Source: Gonocerus acuteangulatus
Lineage: Eukaryota > Arthropoda > Insecta > Hemiptera > Coreidae
DNA: 64,000 nt
Assembly: GCA_946811695.1 (NCBI GenBank)
Contig: OX328132.1
Location: 60,611,151-60,675,150 of the forward strand
Direction of reading: 5' to 3'
Shown here piece by piece: positions 10,721 to 21,038 of this stretch. Position 1 is the first letter of the stretch, and each line of letters begins with the position of its first letter. The notes under the pieces were generated by a model. It was given only the letters and a program-made list of their open reading frames with translations, was not told the origin of the DNA and made no database searches. Both the position numbers and the translations under genes were made by a program.

Positions 10721-11283
10721 ACGATGTATCTAAGATTGGATAACATTAGCGAGTCTACATAGTTAAGAACCGACGACGGAGGATTACTTCTTGCTATGAT
10801 TTAGTCTACATATGTATATTAAGTCCTAAATCCAAAAAATAAACTTCACAACGGTTAGATACTATGAGCGAATATGGCGGTTCAATGCTCGTAGAAACAA
10901 GGGGGCCGCAGGAAATTTACCTGCTAAGAGTTAATCCTCAAGAGCTGTAAATATACCCCAGGTATCTGCCGACACAAATACAAAGCCTAGGCGGAGAGCA
11001 CCCCAAAAACTCAGATCCAAACATAAGGTTATATACTAAATATTCATAAAGACTACTTAGTTGTAAACCGATTCATCAATTTGCAATCAATAGTTTTCAA
11101 CAAAGGTTATATACTAAATATTGATAAAAAGTATTTAATTAGAAAAAAAACAATATTCCACAAGACTTGTTTTTGGTCCATTTGTGTCTACTCCATAGAC
11201 TTAATTAGGTATATTATTCTATTGTAGTTGGGCAACTAAACTTTGTTTTATTTTGTTAAATAAAGTTTTTTTTTCTTGACTTG
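10721..11283. other. Unannotated AT-rich DNA
   Basis: No ORF, repeat family or RNA gene was recognised. A short duplicated phrase (AAGGTTATATACTAAATATT) occurs at about 11025 and 11104. Confidence 0.4.
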
Positions 11284-11529
11284 TTAAGGTCGATTCACAC
11301 TATACGTACCGTCACCAGCAGGCCACCGTCCAGCCGCCGACCGGCAAAATATTCTTCAATGTATTTCCAATGAGGTAGGTCACAGTAGAGCGTACCGTCA
11401 CCGACAGGTCCGCAGCAGGCCACCGGCTGACCAATCTTGCTACCGGCAGGCCACCGGCATTTTTTTCTACTGCATGTTATTATAAGTGTATATTTTCATT
11501 TATTCATGAATAATTTAATTTTATAATCA

Positions 11530-11807
11530 GTTTTTGATAAAATTATAAAAGAGACAATGTATTTTTGTACCAAAGTTCATAAAAATCGGATCATTTTCGA
11601 GCGTTTGAGAGACTGAACAGAAATATATATACATAAAAAAAAAATTTAAAAACATTTCTGAAATTTTGAAATGTAGAATTATTTATTTTTTTTAACATTA
11701 AAATTTTGTTGTAAAAAAAAAAATAAATAAAAAAAAATTAATATTTCAAGATTTCAGAAATGTTTTAAAAAAAATTATTTCAGAAAAGTTCGTCTTGAAT
11801 TGTTGAA

Positions 11808-11871
<64 letters not shown>

Positions 11872-12065
11872 ATTTCAAAAGGTCAGAAATGTTTTTAATT
11901 TTTTTATTTATTTTATTGTTGGAAAAAAAAGAAGAAAAAAAATTATTTCAGAAAAGTTTGCCTCTTATACGCTCAAAAATGCTCCAGTATTGATGAAATT
12001 TGGTACAAAAATACATTGTCTATTGTATTATTTTTCAAAAACTCATGATAAAATTATATTATTGA
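11530..12065. repeat. Fold-back block with (TA)n centre
   Basis: The sequence around 11530-11620 (GATAAAATTATAAA, ATGTATTTTTGTACCAAA) returns inverted at 11980-12060. The inner arms (TTTCAGAAATGTTTT and relatives) mirror about a (TA)n run at 11811-11868. It separates the two left-end copies of the Harbinger-like element. Confidence 0.6.
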
Positions 12066-12507
12066 TAAATAAATGTAAGAATACACATAAAATGATATAC
12101 AGTAAGAAAAAAAAAACTTTTATAAGAAAGGTAAGAAAGAAATTCAAGGCGCCGACCGAGACCGGCACGTCAGAATTTTCTCCCCGAGACGGCCTGCATT
12201 GGTGGAATTCACACTATACATACCGTCACCTACAGGCCACCGTCCAGCAGCCGACCGGCAAAATATTCTTCAATGTATTTCCAATGAGGTAGTTCACACA
12301 GGAGCGGACCGTCAACGACAGGGCACCGGCAGCCCACCAGGCAACTAGTAGGATTCTCGGAAAGAATGTTCTGACATGTCTGTGCATGTCGGTGCATGCA
12401 CGGTGTGTGGGAACACTCTACCGGCACATTCAGTTCGTTTCCTACCTTTCTTAGAGAAGGTTCTTTTCTTACTGCGTATTATTTTAAGTGAATATTTTTA
12501 TTTATTT

Positions 12508-12666
12508 ATGAATATGGATGACGAAAAACTCATCGAACATGAAGAACTGTATAATATGGCTGATTATAAATACGGTAAAAATTTACAGAAAGATAAAATA
12601 TGGTATCACGTTGGAAAGGATTTCATCACAGCAGGCATGAGACATACTTTATTAATAACTCATTAA
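12508..12666 (+). pseudogene. N-terminal MADF-domain fragment (Harbinger accessory protein)
   Basis: From ATG 12508 the frame gives 52 residues. The first ~35 (MDDEKLIEHEELYNM, then DYKYGKN and IWYHVGKDF) match the start of a MADF domain: the L-I-x-x-x-x-x-L-Y core, an acidic/aromatic loop and the W-x-x-V helix. MADF is a Myb-like DNA-binding domain common in arthropod transcription factors and in PIF/Harbinger second ORFs. The rest of the domain is missing; the frame stops at 12664-12666, about 100 bp before a SINE. It may be an exon whose splice partner was lost, so a remnant is more likely than a working gene. Confidence 0.55.
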
Positions 12667-12768
12667 TTAGAAAACAAATGTATTGATGTTGCCAGGGGAA
12701 TACTCCATTAGCAGAATTAAAAAAGCTGTTATATAAGTTTCACTGTCTAGGTTCTAAAAAGAGTTATT

Positions 12769-12956
12769 TTTTTTTTATTTTTTTTTTTTTTACGGCGCAT
12801 CTACATCTAGGTCATTAGCGCCGACATCCAGGGTGCAGCGAGGAATTTTACCAGCGAGCCGTGGGATGATAAAATTCCTGCCGGAGGTTGGGAATCGAAC
12901 CCACCATCTCCCGCTTATGAATCCAAGGCGCTAGCCATTAGACCACGGGAGACCCC
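12769..12956 (-). mobile_element. tRNA-derived SINE
   Basis: Same family as at 6541, minus strand: poly-T at the left, the hairpin tail ACGGCGC...GCGCCG, then the B box complement GGAATCGAACC and tRNA-like head. A perfect 10-bp target duplication AAGAGTTATT lies at 12759-12768 and 12957-12966. Confidence 0.88.
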
Positions 12957-13828
12957 AAGAGTTATTATTATGAGAATTTCAAACCTCAAGTCTAAATAAG
13001 ATATATGTACATATATTCTATTAATTGTATTTTTTAATTATAAATTGTACCTTGTATCTTTTTTTAGGTCTAAAATTATATTTTTACATTATAAATAAAA
13101 ATAAATACGAAAATGTTAATGTTTTATTTATTTATTTATCCTTCCCTTAGACACCCTTTTCTTCAGGACTAATTGCTTCTCGAAAGGTTGTTTTTTAATA
13201 TTTGTGATAAAAGTATAAAATACTGTTCTTGAGACATTCTGAAATATTATTTCATCACCTTGCAGCTCCTTGAATATTTTCCTACCAACTTTCTTTCTGA
13301 TAATAATTCTTCATTCACGGTATCTTATTTACATTAGAGGTTTCCTCTTCTTCATCCAAATTTAAAGCTATCATTGCTAATTTGGTAAATGTCAAGGAGC
13401 GTGGTCTCCACGCCGATTCTTTTGAAACTTTGCACTATAACGTATTTTGATGCACTAAACACGAATCCGTTAAAAAAAAAGCTCGCTTTTCACTAGGAAA
13501 GAAGTTATGAAACATTTAAGTTCACTGTTGTGCGGGTTCTAAAAGGTAATGTAACCTACTATGTTTGTCAACATGCGCATGCGCGGGTATGGAAAAGTTC
13601 GTAATAAGGATGTCTAATTGAAATTTACCATCAATTATTTCAATTTATCACCACTTATTTATTTCAAAAATATTTTTTTTAAATAATAAACCATTCTTTA
13701 AATTTTTTTTTTGCTGTTGACAAATATTATATAACAGAAATCCCTTCATAATTCGCTAATGCCTTTATGGTTCATGCGTTCTAATTTGCGCCATTTAATT
13801 ACTTAGAATCGTTCGAGTGGTCTTTATA

Positions 13829-14141
13829 ATGAAGCTGCATGAATTTATTGTTTTAATTCACAATAGAATTGATTTAATCAATTTTTTAATTAACAATAAT
13901 GTAATAAGTAATGAAAAGAAATGTGATAAATGTGGGGAGGAGGCGTTTGGAGAGAAGGTGTGGCGTTTGGAGAGAAGTAAGAGACAACATCCCACGCTAC
14001 GGGAGGCGATCTCACCATTTAGATGGATATTTGGCCGAATTTCTCTTCAAACGCGTCCATAAATATGAAGACCGCCTAAAAGCATTTTTCTGTGTGATTG
14101 GGGAGTTATATCCACCGAACAGAGGTTTGGAAGATGCCTAG
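13829..14141 (+). pseudogene. Internally deleted, frameshifted Merlin/IS1595 (ISXO2-like) transposase
   Basis: Two frames together resemble the two ends of an ISXO2-like transposase. From 13829 the first reads MKLHEFIVLI...INFLINNNV, then a zinc-ribbon start (EKKCDKCGEE). After a shift near 13940-13990 the second reads RDNIPRYGRR, HLDGYLAEFLFKR and AFFCVIGELYPP, the usual C-terminal helix region. The whole DDE core is missing, so this is a deletion derivative. It lies inside the Harbinger-like element. No convincing Merlin ends were identified. The alternative, a chance match, is unlikely given the order of both parts. Confidence 0.55.
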
Positions 14142-14178
14142 GAGGCTAAGAAAACGGAAGTAAGCTTATGCGTAAATT

Positions 14179-14386
14179 GTCGCTTTTGGGCATACGTGCT
14201 ATGCGTTTCCGCTCGCTCCGCTACGCTCCGCTCGCTCAAGAAGATATCAAAACCCCTAGTCAATCCAACTCGCTAAAATTAATAGAATTCTATTAATTTT
14301 AGCGAGTTGGATTGGCTAGGGGTTTTGATATCTTCTTGAGCGAGCGGAGCGAGCGGAAACGCACAGCACGTATGCCCATAAGCGAC
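14179..14386. repeat. ~100-bp-arm palindrome
   Basis: The arms meet at AATAGAATTCTATT (centre about 14287/14288). They mirror GCGAGTTGGATT, GGGGTTTTGATATCTTCTT, GAGCGAGCGGAGCG and the GCATACGTGCT-type outer block. The left arm carries an extra ~10 nt (GCTCCGCTAC type). A third, single-arm copy lies at 14486-14525. It probably derives from DNA-transposon ends joined head-to-head. Confidence 0.8.
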
Positions 14387-14525
14387 ATGATACGACATAG
14401 CACGTATGTTCATAAGCGACATGTTACGACAGGTGAGGACGCTCAAATAACATTTATTTGCTTGCTAATCTTACATAATAGAATTTTATTAATTTTAGCG
14501 AGTTGGATTGGCTAGGGGTTTTGAT

Positions 14526-15592
14526 ATTTTCAAAATTATAACTATTACATTTAATACTAATATTCATTATTCATGCATGCATTTTTTATAATTCTTTTTA
14601 TTATTTACGTATGGGTTCGGTTGGACTAAAAGACGTACAATTATCGCTGTTACAATTATAATTATAAGTTAATAATTGTTTATTATTTCAATTTATGTTT
14701 GCATAATTTCTTTAATTTGAATTGTCCTTTGATAATCATGTATGTTTCTCTTGTGAATTCGGTCATACTTAAAATTATTTTTCAATTAATATGTAATGGA
14801 TGAGGGCCAATCCGTAAAAACGTAGTTATAGTTCGACGTTGAAAGGGGGCAAGCTAATTTTTGCAGGAGTATCATTGGAAGTCATTATACTACCATTATA
14901 GAGATATACGTGATTTGAAAATTTACCGGAACATTTTTTTAAATGATTATATTTAAAAAAAAAAACCAAGGCGTTAAATGTTTCAAAAACATTTTACAGA
15001 TTGAAAATCGGTCAATTTGGTCGGGCTAATTTTTTTTAAATATTTGAAATATGTAATGTGACATGGATTTTGGCACAATTGGAAAAATATTAATTTTTTC
15101 GTTACAACCTCAATTGTGAAATTATTTATGCAAAATCTAGCAAACTAATTGAAACAAAATTTAGTGGATTGTTTTATTAGATTATAATAATTATTCTCCT
15201 AGAATATGAAAGACCTAAATGCACTTTAAGTTGCCGAATAAAATTATATACAAAATTTATAGTTTTTGCCCTATTTTTCATAATTATTGCTATTTTGCTC
15301 AGCCCCGAATACATTTTAAAGTAACGTTATAGAAGTTAATAGTTCATATATACATTTTTTTTTTATTTGGATTTTTATTGAAAATTGCCAATGATTCTGA
15401 AGAATAGAGGCAATAGAAAAATATAAAAATAATACATATTCAAATTATTTATTAACTAACAATTTATTTTCTCACTATAACTTTCAATACTTAAGTTTTA
15501 TATTTATTTTTTAACTTACAATAAATCTCTCATAGCCTCAAATAAAGCAATTATTGCTAATTTTGTATTATTTAATTTAGACATTGTTAGAA
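14526..15592. other. AT-rich interior of the Harbinger-like element, no gene seen
   Basis: No coding region or structured RNA was recognised. Tracts such as AAACATTTTACAGATTGAAAAT near 14987 recur near 62160, so part of it is dispersed repeat. Confidence 0.35.
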
Positions 15593-15889
15593 ACTAAGTC
15601 AACCCGCATAGAAAACAGACTGAGAGATGTTTTCTCGACGTTGATGGACGGTGGCCTGTCAGTGGAGATCCGTATGGTATGAATTGGCTTCCATCTTGCC
15701 GGTCGGCGGCTGGACGGTGGCCTGCCGGTGACGGTACGTATAGTGTGAATCGACCTTTATTCGTCAAGACTTTTGTTTGTCCTTGTGTAGTTACTAGATA
15801 GGTTTTATTCGGCATATTATTCTATATAGGCTATATTAGGCAGGGTATTCTACTCAATCTTGTGTATTTCTTCTTGATCCTTCTGTACA

Positions 15890-16080
15890 TGGGCGTATAT
15901 AAAAACAATTACGGGGGGGGGCTGAGACCATTTCCAGGGTATGGAATACTAAATATTTAGAGCTTGGAATAGTTTTAGGCAACTAAAACGCTATTACACG
16001 TAAAATAAAATATGTTTTATGAACTAAGTGATCTTATTTAATTTATTTTTAAGGGTTTTACGAGAAGTTTTTATCATCAA
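15890..16080 (-). repeat. Dispersed MITE-like repeat (ATGGGCGTATATA family)
   Basis: The end motif ATGGGCGTATATA with a G-run, and the body CTATTACACGTAAAATAAA / AAATTTATTTTTAAGGGTTTT, recur at 45349-45540 (plus), 50997-51243 and, truncated, at 51780-51835 and 58654-58725. It is non-coding. Confidence 0.6.
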
Positions 16081-16367
16081 TTCAAAATTTCGGGAGGGGC
16101 TGGAGCCATGCTTCTGTATCCTCTAGAAAGGCTTTATTAGGCATATTTTGTATTGATTTATAGAGCTTTGCTTTAGAATGAGAGCCAGATTCTGTAATTT
16201 CCGCTTCTGTGTAAAAGTTAGCTACTGTCGGTGTCCCTGACGCCTTAATATCACTTTTATTCGAGATGTTCGAGAGGATTTTGACAATTTTCACGAGATA
16301 TATATAAAAAAAAAAAAAAATAAGTTTATTTCTTTTCTAAGCTTATCAAATGGCACTAGGGACATGA

Positions 16368-16413
16368 ACGGAACCGCGCTAAGATGCTGCAGTTCCTGCG
16401 AGTCGGACTTTTT
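16368..16413 (+). repeat. Family A right terminus, solo
   Basis: GGAACCGCGCTAAGATG, then CAGTTCCTGCGAGTCGGAC and a T-run: the end shared by all family A copies. The preceding ~60 bp may belong to the same fragment. Confidence 0.65.
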
Positions 16414-16462
16414 TTTTTGTATCCAATAGGTCATAATTAACATTATAGGTCAACAATGGAAG

Positions 16463-16525
<63 letters not shown>

Positions 16526-16527
<2 letters not shown>

Positions 16528-18758
16528 GTAGAACTTGGATAATTCGAACCCCTAGGGACCGACAAAAAAGTTCGAATCACAAAAGTTTATGAAAATAAAG
16601 GGCTACAAAATCGAACTTCATTTTTTCACATTTTTTAATTAAAAAAAAAAAGATACATAAATAATAAACGTTAAAGTTTTATAACTTCTAGGCTTCGACA
16701 TCTTAAATCAACAACTCACTGAAGTGCACTGTACACCAGAAATTCAAGGCACAAACAATGCAACAGATCTAGGCTCTGACTGACTTATAACTGAATAAGA
16801 AATGAAGATGGGAGTGATGGTGGGAGGGAATTCTAGGATAAAACACTAGGACAGGATGTAACTATAACAACCCCTGGAAGGGAGGAAGCGCGACCCACCA
16901 CTTAGGGGGGAGGGGGGGTTTAGAAGGTCCCATTTTTCGGGTTTTCACTTATATTTTGGAAACCCTGCGTCTTAGCGACATGGCTATTCTATAACAAATG
17001 AATGCTGATTAAATTTCCTACAAGTTCTGTTTTATAAAGTTTTTCGAGATATCTTTAGGTTTCGAAATATCCGCTCTTGAAAGTCGGTCATTTTGGGAAA
17101 AAACACTTTCGCCGCATATTTTTTCCGCTTTTTACGGGATATCTCTTCACCGCTGAACCCAACCAATATATAATAGTGATAGGGTTGTAGATTATTGCAT
17201 TCCCTTTAATAATATATATTACTTTGCAATTTTATGTATTTTCCTTCAAACGTAAAAATAATTTCAGTGTTCATCGTGAAGTCTGAAATTTAGCGACTAA
17301 TAGTCCAGGTAACTAAGATTTATAGATGGAAATGTTTGGAACACAATTTTTGACTTCATAACTTTTTTTCAGCTAGTTAGGAGGTCAACGTATCAAGAGT
17401 CCTCGCCCGTAGCATTTGTGCCGGGGGGGAGGGGGAGTTTAGAATGCCCCATTTTTCGGGTTTTCACTTATATCTCGGAAACCGTGGGCCCTAGCGACAT
17501 GACCATTTTATAACAAATGAAAGCTGATTCAATTTCCCACAAGTTCTATTTAATAAAATAGTATAGTTATGTATACTCTTGAAGATAATGCAATGCTCTA
17601 CAACCCTATAAACGGCATTTATTTTTTGGATTCATCGTTGAAGAGTTATCCCGTCGAAACAGGGAAAACATATGGCGCGAAAGTGTTTTCCCCCAAACTG
17701 ACCGACATTCAAGAACGGATATTTCGAAACCTAAAGATATCTCGAAAAACGTTATTGAATAGAACTTGTAGGAATTTAAATCAGCTTTCATTTGTTATAG
17801 AATGGTCATGTCGCTAGGACCCACGGTTTCCGAGATATAAGTGAAAACCCGAAAAATGGGGCCTTCTAACCCCCCCCCCCCCCCCCCGGCACAAAGGCTA
17901 CGGGCGAGGACTTTTGATACGTTGACCTCCTAACTAAAGGAAACAAAGTTATGAAGTAAAAAATTGTGTTCCAAACATTTCCATCTATAAATCTTAGTTA
18001 CCTGGACTATTAGTCGCTAAATTTCAGATATCAAGATGAACACTAAAATTATTTTTACGTTTGAAGGAAAATATATAAAATAGCAAAGTAATATATATTA
18101 TTGAAGGGAATGCAATACCCTACAACCCTATAACCGTTATTTATTTTTTGGGTTCATCGTTGAAGAGTTATCCCGTCAAAAAGGGGAACAAATATGCGGC
18201 GAAAGTGTTTTCTCCCAAAATGACCGACTTTCAAGAGCAGATATTTCGAAAACTAAAGATATCTCGAAAAACTTTATAGAATAGAACTTGTAGGAAATTT
18301 AATCAGCTTTCATTTTTTATAGAATAGTCATGTCGCTAGGACGCAGGGTTTCTGAGACATAAGTGAAAACCCGAAAAATGGGACCTTCAAAACCCCCCTC
18401 CCCCCGGCACAAAGGCTAGGGGCGAGGACTTTTGATATGTTCACCTCCTATCCAGCCCAAAGTTAGGAAGTCCAAAATTGCGTTCCAAAAATTTCCAGCT
18501 ATAGCTGTTTTTAAGCATTCGTTGACTGGACTGTTACCTGAGGGGAGAATATTTTCACAAGATGTAAAATCGACCTCCCCTCTGTCCACTTCCCAGTTGA
18601 GTCACAGATTCGTAAAAAATTCGAATTATCCAAAATTTTATTCGAATTACCCACGATTTGTTTACATTGCTTATGCCCTAAATTCTAGAGGCCCAGAGAA
18701 ATATTCGAATTAAAGACGATTTCGAATTATGGAAGTTCGAATTATCCATGTTCCACTG
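16526..18758. mobile_element. pogo/Tigger-like non-autonomous DNA transposon
   Basis: The terminal inverted repeats CAGTAGAACTTGGATAATTC (left) and GAATTATCCATGTTCCACTG (right) match the CAGTNGAAC...GATAATNCGAA consensus of pogo/Tigger elements. Subterminal TTCGAA motifs are repeated on both sides. It is flanked by (TA)n arrays, as expected for TA-targeting elements. There is no transposase frame. About 1.6 kb of the interior is an inverted satellite-like repeat shared with 21424-33474. Confidence 0.75.
16890..18530. repeat. Inverted array of a ~520-bp AT-rich unit
   Basis: The plus-oriented unit contains CCCATTTTTCGGGTTTTCAC, CGAGATATCTTTAGGTTTCG and GCGACTAATAGTCCAGG. It starts at about 16905 and again at 17428. 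From about 17565 the same sequence runs in reverse to 18530. G- or C-runs mark each unit boundary (17424, 17870, 18395). The short frames inside are by-products of the repeat. Confidence 0.75.
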
Positions 18759-18770
18759 TATATATATACA

Positions 18771-18852
<82 letters not shown>
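18759..18852. repeat. (TA)n microsatellite
   Basis: A nearly uninterrupted TA array directly beyond the pogo-like right end. The left end is preceded by a similar array at 16466-16520. Confidence 0.9.
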
Positions 18853-18854
<2 letters not shown>

Positions 18855-19202
18855 GGAAGAGTGTATTGAAATATTGCCGTAATTGATTGTAATTAACTAT
18901 TTATGATTCACTGACTCATCAAAATTATTACGCACTTCCCATGATGCCAGAGACTTGAAATTTTGCAGGATGATAGATATGAGGGTGTTATTAAAGGAAA
19001 AAATCGAAAAATCCTGAAAAGTTGTGTTTGACTCCGCTTCCAGGGTGGGGGAGGGGGTGCCAGTTTTGTACTTCCTACGGAAACCCATCATTTCGTCCAA
19101 CCCCGTTTTCGTTTTGAAAACGAATGAATCGTTCGTGGGTATCAAATGAATCGTCTCGGTATGAAGAACCTATATTTGATGTTTTAAGAAACATTTAGCC
19201 GC

Positions 19203-19575
19203 GTATAGGCGTGGTCAAAATCTTATACCAGCTGTCTGTCTGTATGTTTATTCCTTATACAAATCCGAACCGTTTGACCGATTTTGACCAAACTTGGGAC
19301 ACAGGTGGGTCTTGATACGGGGAGAATCATAGGCTAGGTTAAATTGTCTATCAGCTGTCTGTCTGTATGTTTATTTCCTTATACAGATACTCACCGTTTG
19401 GCCGATTTTGACAATACTTGGCACACAGGTAGGTCTTGGTCCGGGGAATGCACTAGGCTAGGTCAAAAAGGTATTTCAGCTGTCTGTCTGTATGTTTGTT
19501 CCTTATACAAATCCACACTGTTTGGCCTATTTTCAGCAAACTTGGCACACAGGTAGGTCTTGATAGGGGAGTGTC
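19203..19575 (+). repeat. Three tandem ~125-bp units (family T)
   Basis: Each unit contains AGCTGTCTGTCTGTATGTTT, CTTATACAAATCC, CCGATTTTGACCAAACTTGG or a variant, and ACACAGGTAGGTCTTG, followed by an ATAGGCTAGGT-like spacer. It has the same unit as 484-737 and 49684-49830. Confidence 0.8.
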
Positions 19576-19589
19576 ATATTACTTATGAT

Positions 19590-21038
19590 TAGAGCCCAGA
19601 AGTTAGGCATTTATTTTTGGTTAAAATTGGCAAACAAAAAGGCACTTGAAATACTGGAAATAGGCAGTTCTGTAATTAAAATAGGCATTTATTAGAAGTG
19701 GGTTCAAAGAGGGATCTCACTCATTATTAGAGCCCGGAAGTTAGGCATTTATTTTTGGTTAAAATAGGCAGGCAAAAAGGCACTTGAAATACTGGAAATA
19801 GGCAGTTCTTTAATTAAAATAGGCATTTATTAGAAGTATGTATTTTAAATAGTCATAGTTTTTTATCAATTTAGGACATAATTAGCGTACTTACTCTTAC
19901 TTTCCTCAGTTACTTCCACAACAAGGTACCTAATTTTTCAAAGTAATAAGTTTCAAAGACAGACGCTTATTAGAAAGAATGTTTTTCATCATGGAAAAGG
20001 AACGTTCTAATTCCACTGAAGTGTTTGGCGAAAATTTGAAAAAAGCTATTTCGGATGCACACATGCCAGTTAAAACAGACACACATCAGAACATTAAGAA
20101 CGTTCTTCATTTTCTTCAATGTCCACATTAGCACTCAGAAACATAGGCAGCTCTAGACCCACATTTATGGGGGGGGGGGCTTATTTAGTATGGGCTTACC
20201 GCCGTGCCTGGGGGTGTAGAATCAAATTTTTATAACCAGGCACCTGGAAAACATTAAGGAAATATTTGATAAACTAAGAACATACATTAATATTTAATGC
20301 TAATTATTAGCAATTATTACTTTTAATTTGCCTAAAAAATTTATTTTTCTAACTTAATCGAAAAATATTGTAAATTTTCATTCGGGGGGGGGGGGCGTTG
20401 AACCCCCAAGCCCACCCCTTTAGCCGCCACTGCTCAGAACATGTATACACTTTTCACTAAAACTCAGATTCGGGAGGGTGATTTTAGGAAGATTTTCTTG
20501 GCATTCAAAACTAAATTATCCACAAGAGGATACAAACTTTTTATCTCTTCGTCAATTCTTTGCAGACCATGGGCTAGACATGGGGGGGGGGGGTGGAGCA
20601 TTTTAGGAAAGAGAGCTCTCAAGGCTTTAGCTGCTTTTCCCATGTAAGGTGCCACGCCTGTGTCAGAAATGAGGTTCATCATCATCCCGTATTCCATGCG
20701 GTCAGAGTAACATTAATAAATTTGTGAACAACTGTGCCACTGAGGAACCATTTAAAACAAAATAAACAATTTACAGGGAACAAGATTCTAGATAGATACT
20801 TGTGATGGCAATATGTAATTTAATTTGTGCAACCTTATTTGTCTTCGATGTATGGATATTCATTATGTGCATCTTAAAATGTGTAAATTGCAGAAATAAA
20901 ATGCATAAAGATCAAAAAAGGGCAACAAAAAATAGTCACTATACTCCCTATATGCACGAAAACATATTTATCTCTATCTGATTCGTCAATATATCCAGTC
21001 AGATAAAAACAGGCATTCTGCCTAACTTCCGGGCTCTA
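19590..21038 (-). mobile_element. hAT-like DNA transposon
   Basis: The ends are TAGAGCCCAGAAGTTAGGCA and, inverted, TGCCTAACTTCCGGGCTCTA. The flanking octamer CTTATGAT is perfectly duplicated (19582-19589, 21039-21046), the 8-bp duplication typical of hAT. The left end is internally duplicated: a second copy starts at 19728. A minus-strand transposase fragment lies at 20464-20697. C/G-runs at 20168, 20385 and 20582 break the interior. Confidence 0.8.
20464..20697 (-). pseudogene. hAT-like transposase fragment
   Basis: A 77-residue minus-strand frame reads GKAAKALRALFPKM, then CLAHGLQRIDEEI and VDNLVLNAKKIFLKSPSR. This Cys-Leu-Ala-His-rich block followed by V-D/N-x-L-x-x-N-x-K-K-x-F-x-K-x-P-x-R occurs in hAT-type transposases common in arthropod genomes. 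The Pro-rich run (PPPP) corresponds to a G-run insertion. The rest of the transposase was not found. It lies inside a hAT element with an intact target duplication. Confidence 0.6.

Larger units (their letters stand above)
11287..15756. mobile_element. PIF/Harbinger-like DNA transposon with nested insertions
   Basis: The ends are inverted repeats: AGGTCGATTCACACTATACG at 11287 and its complement ending at 15756. Similarity extends about 60 bp through GTACCGTCACC and AGGCCACCGTCCAGCC. The flanking trinucleotide TTA is duplicated (11284-11286, 15757-15759), the TWA target used by PIF/Harbinger elements. A second copy of the left end starts at about 12200 and leads into a MADF-domain ORF, matching the accessory Myb/MADF gene of this superfamily. 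No DDE transposase of the Harbinger type was found, so the element is non-autonomous or two overlapping copies. Confidence 0.7.

Noticed and set aside
19203..19575. CRISPR-like or satellite array
   Set aside because: The units are whole tandem repeats without spacers, dispersed elsewhere as single units; the genome is eukaryotic.
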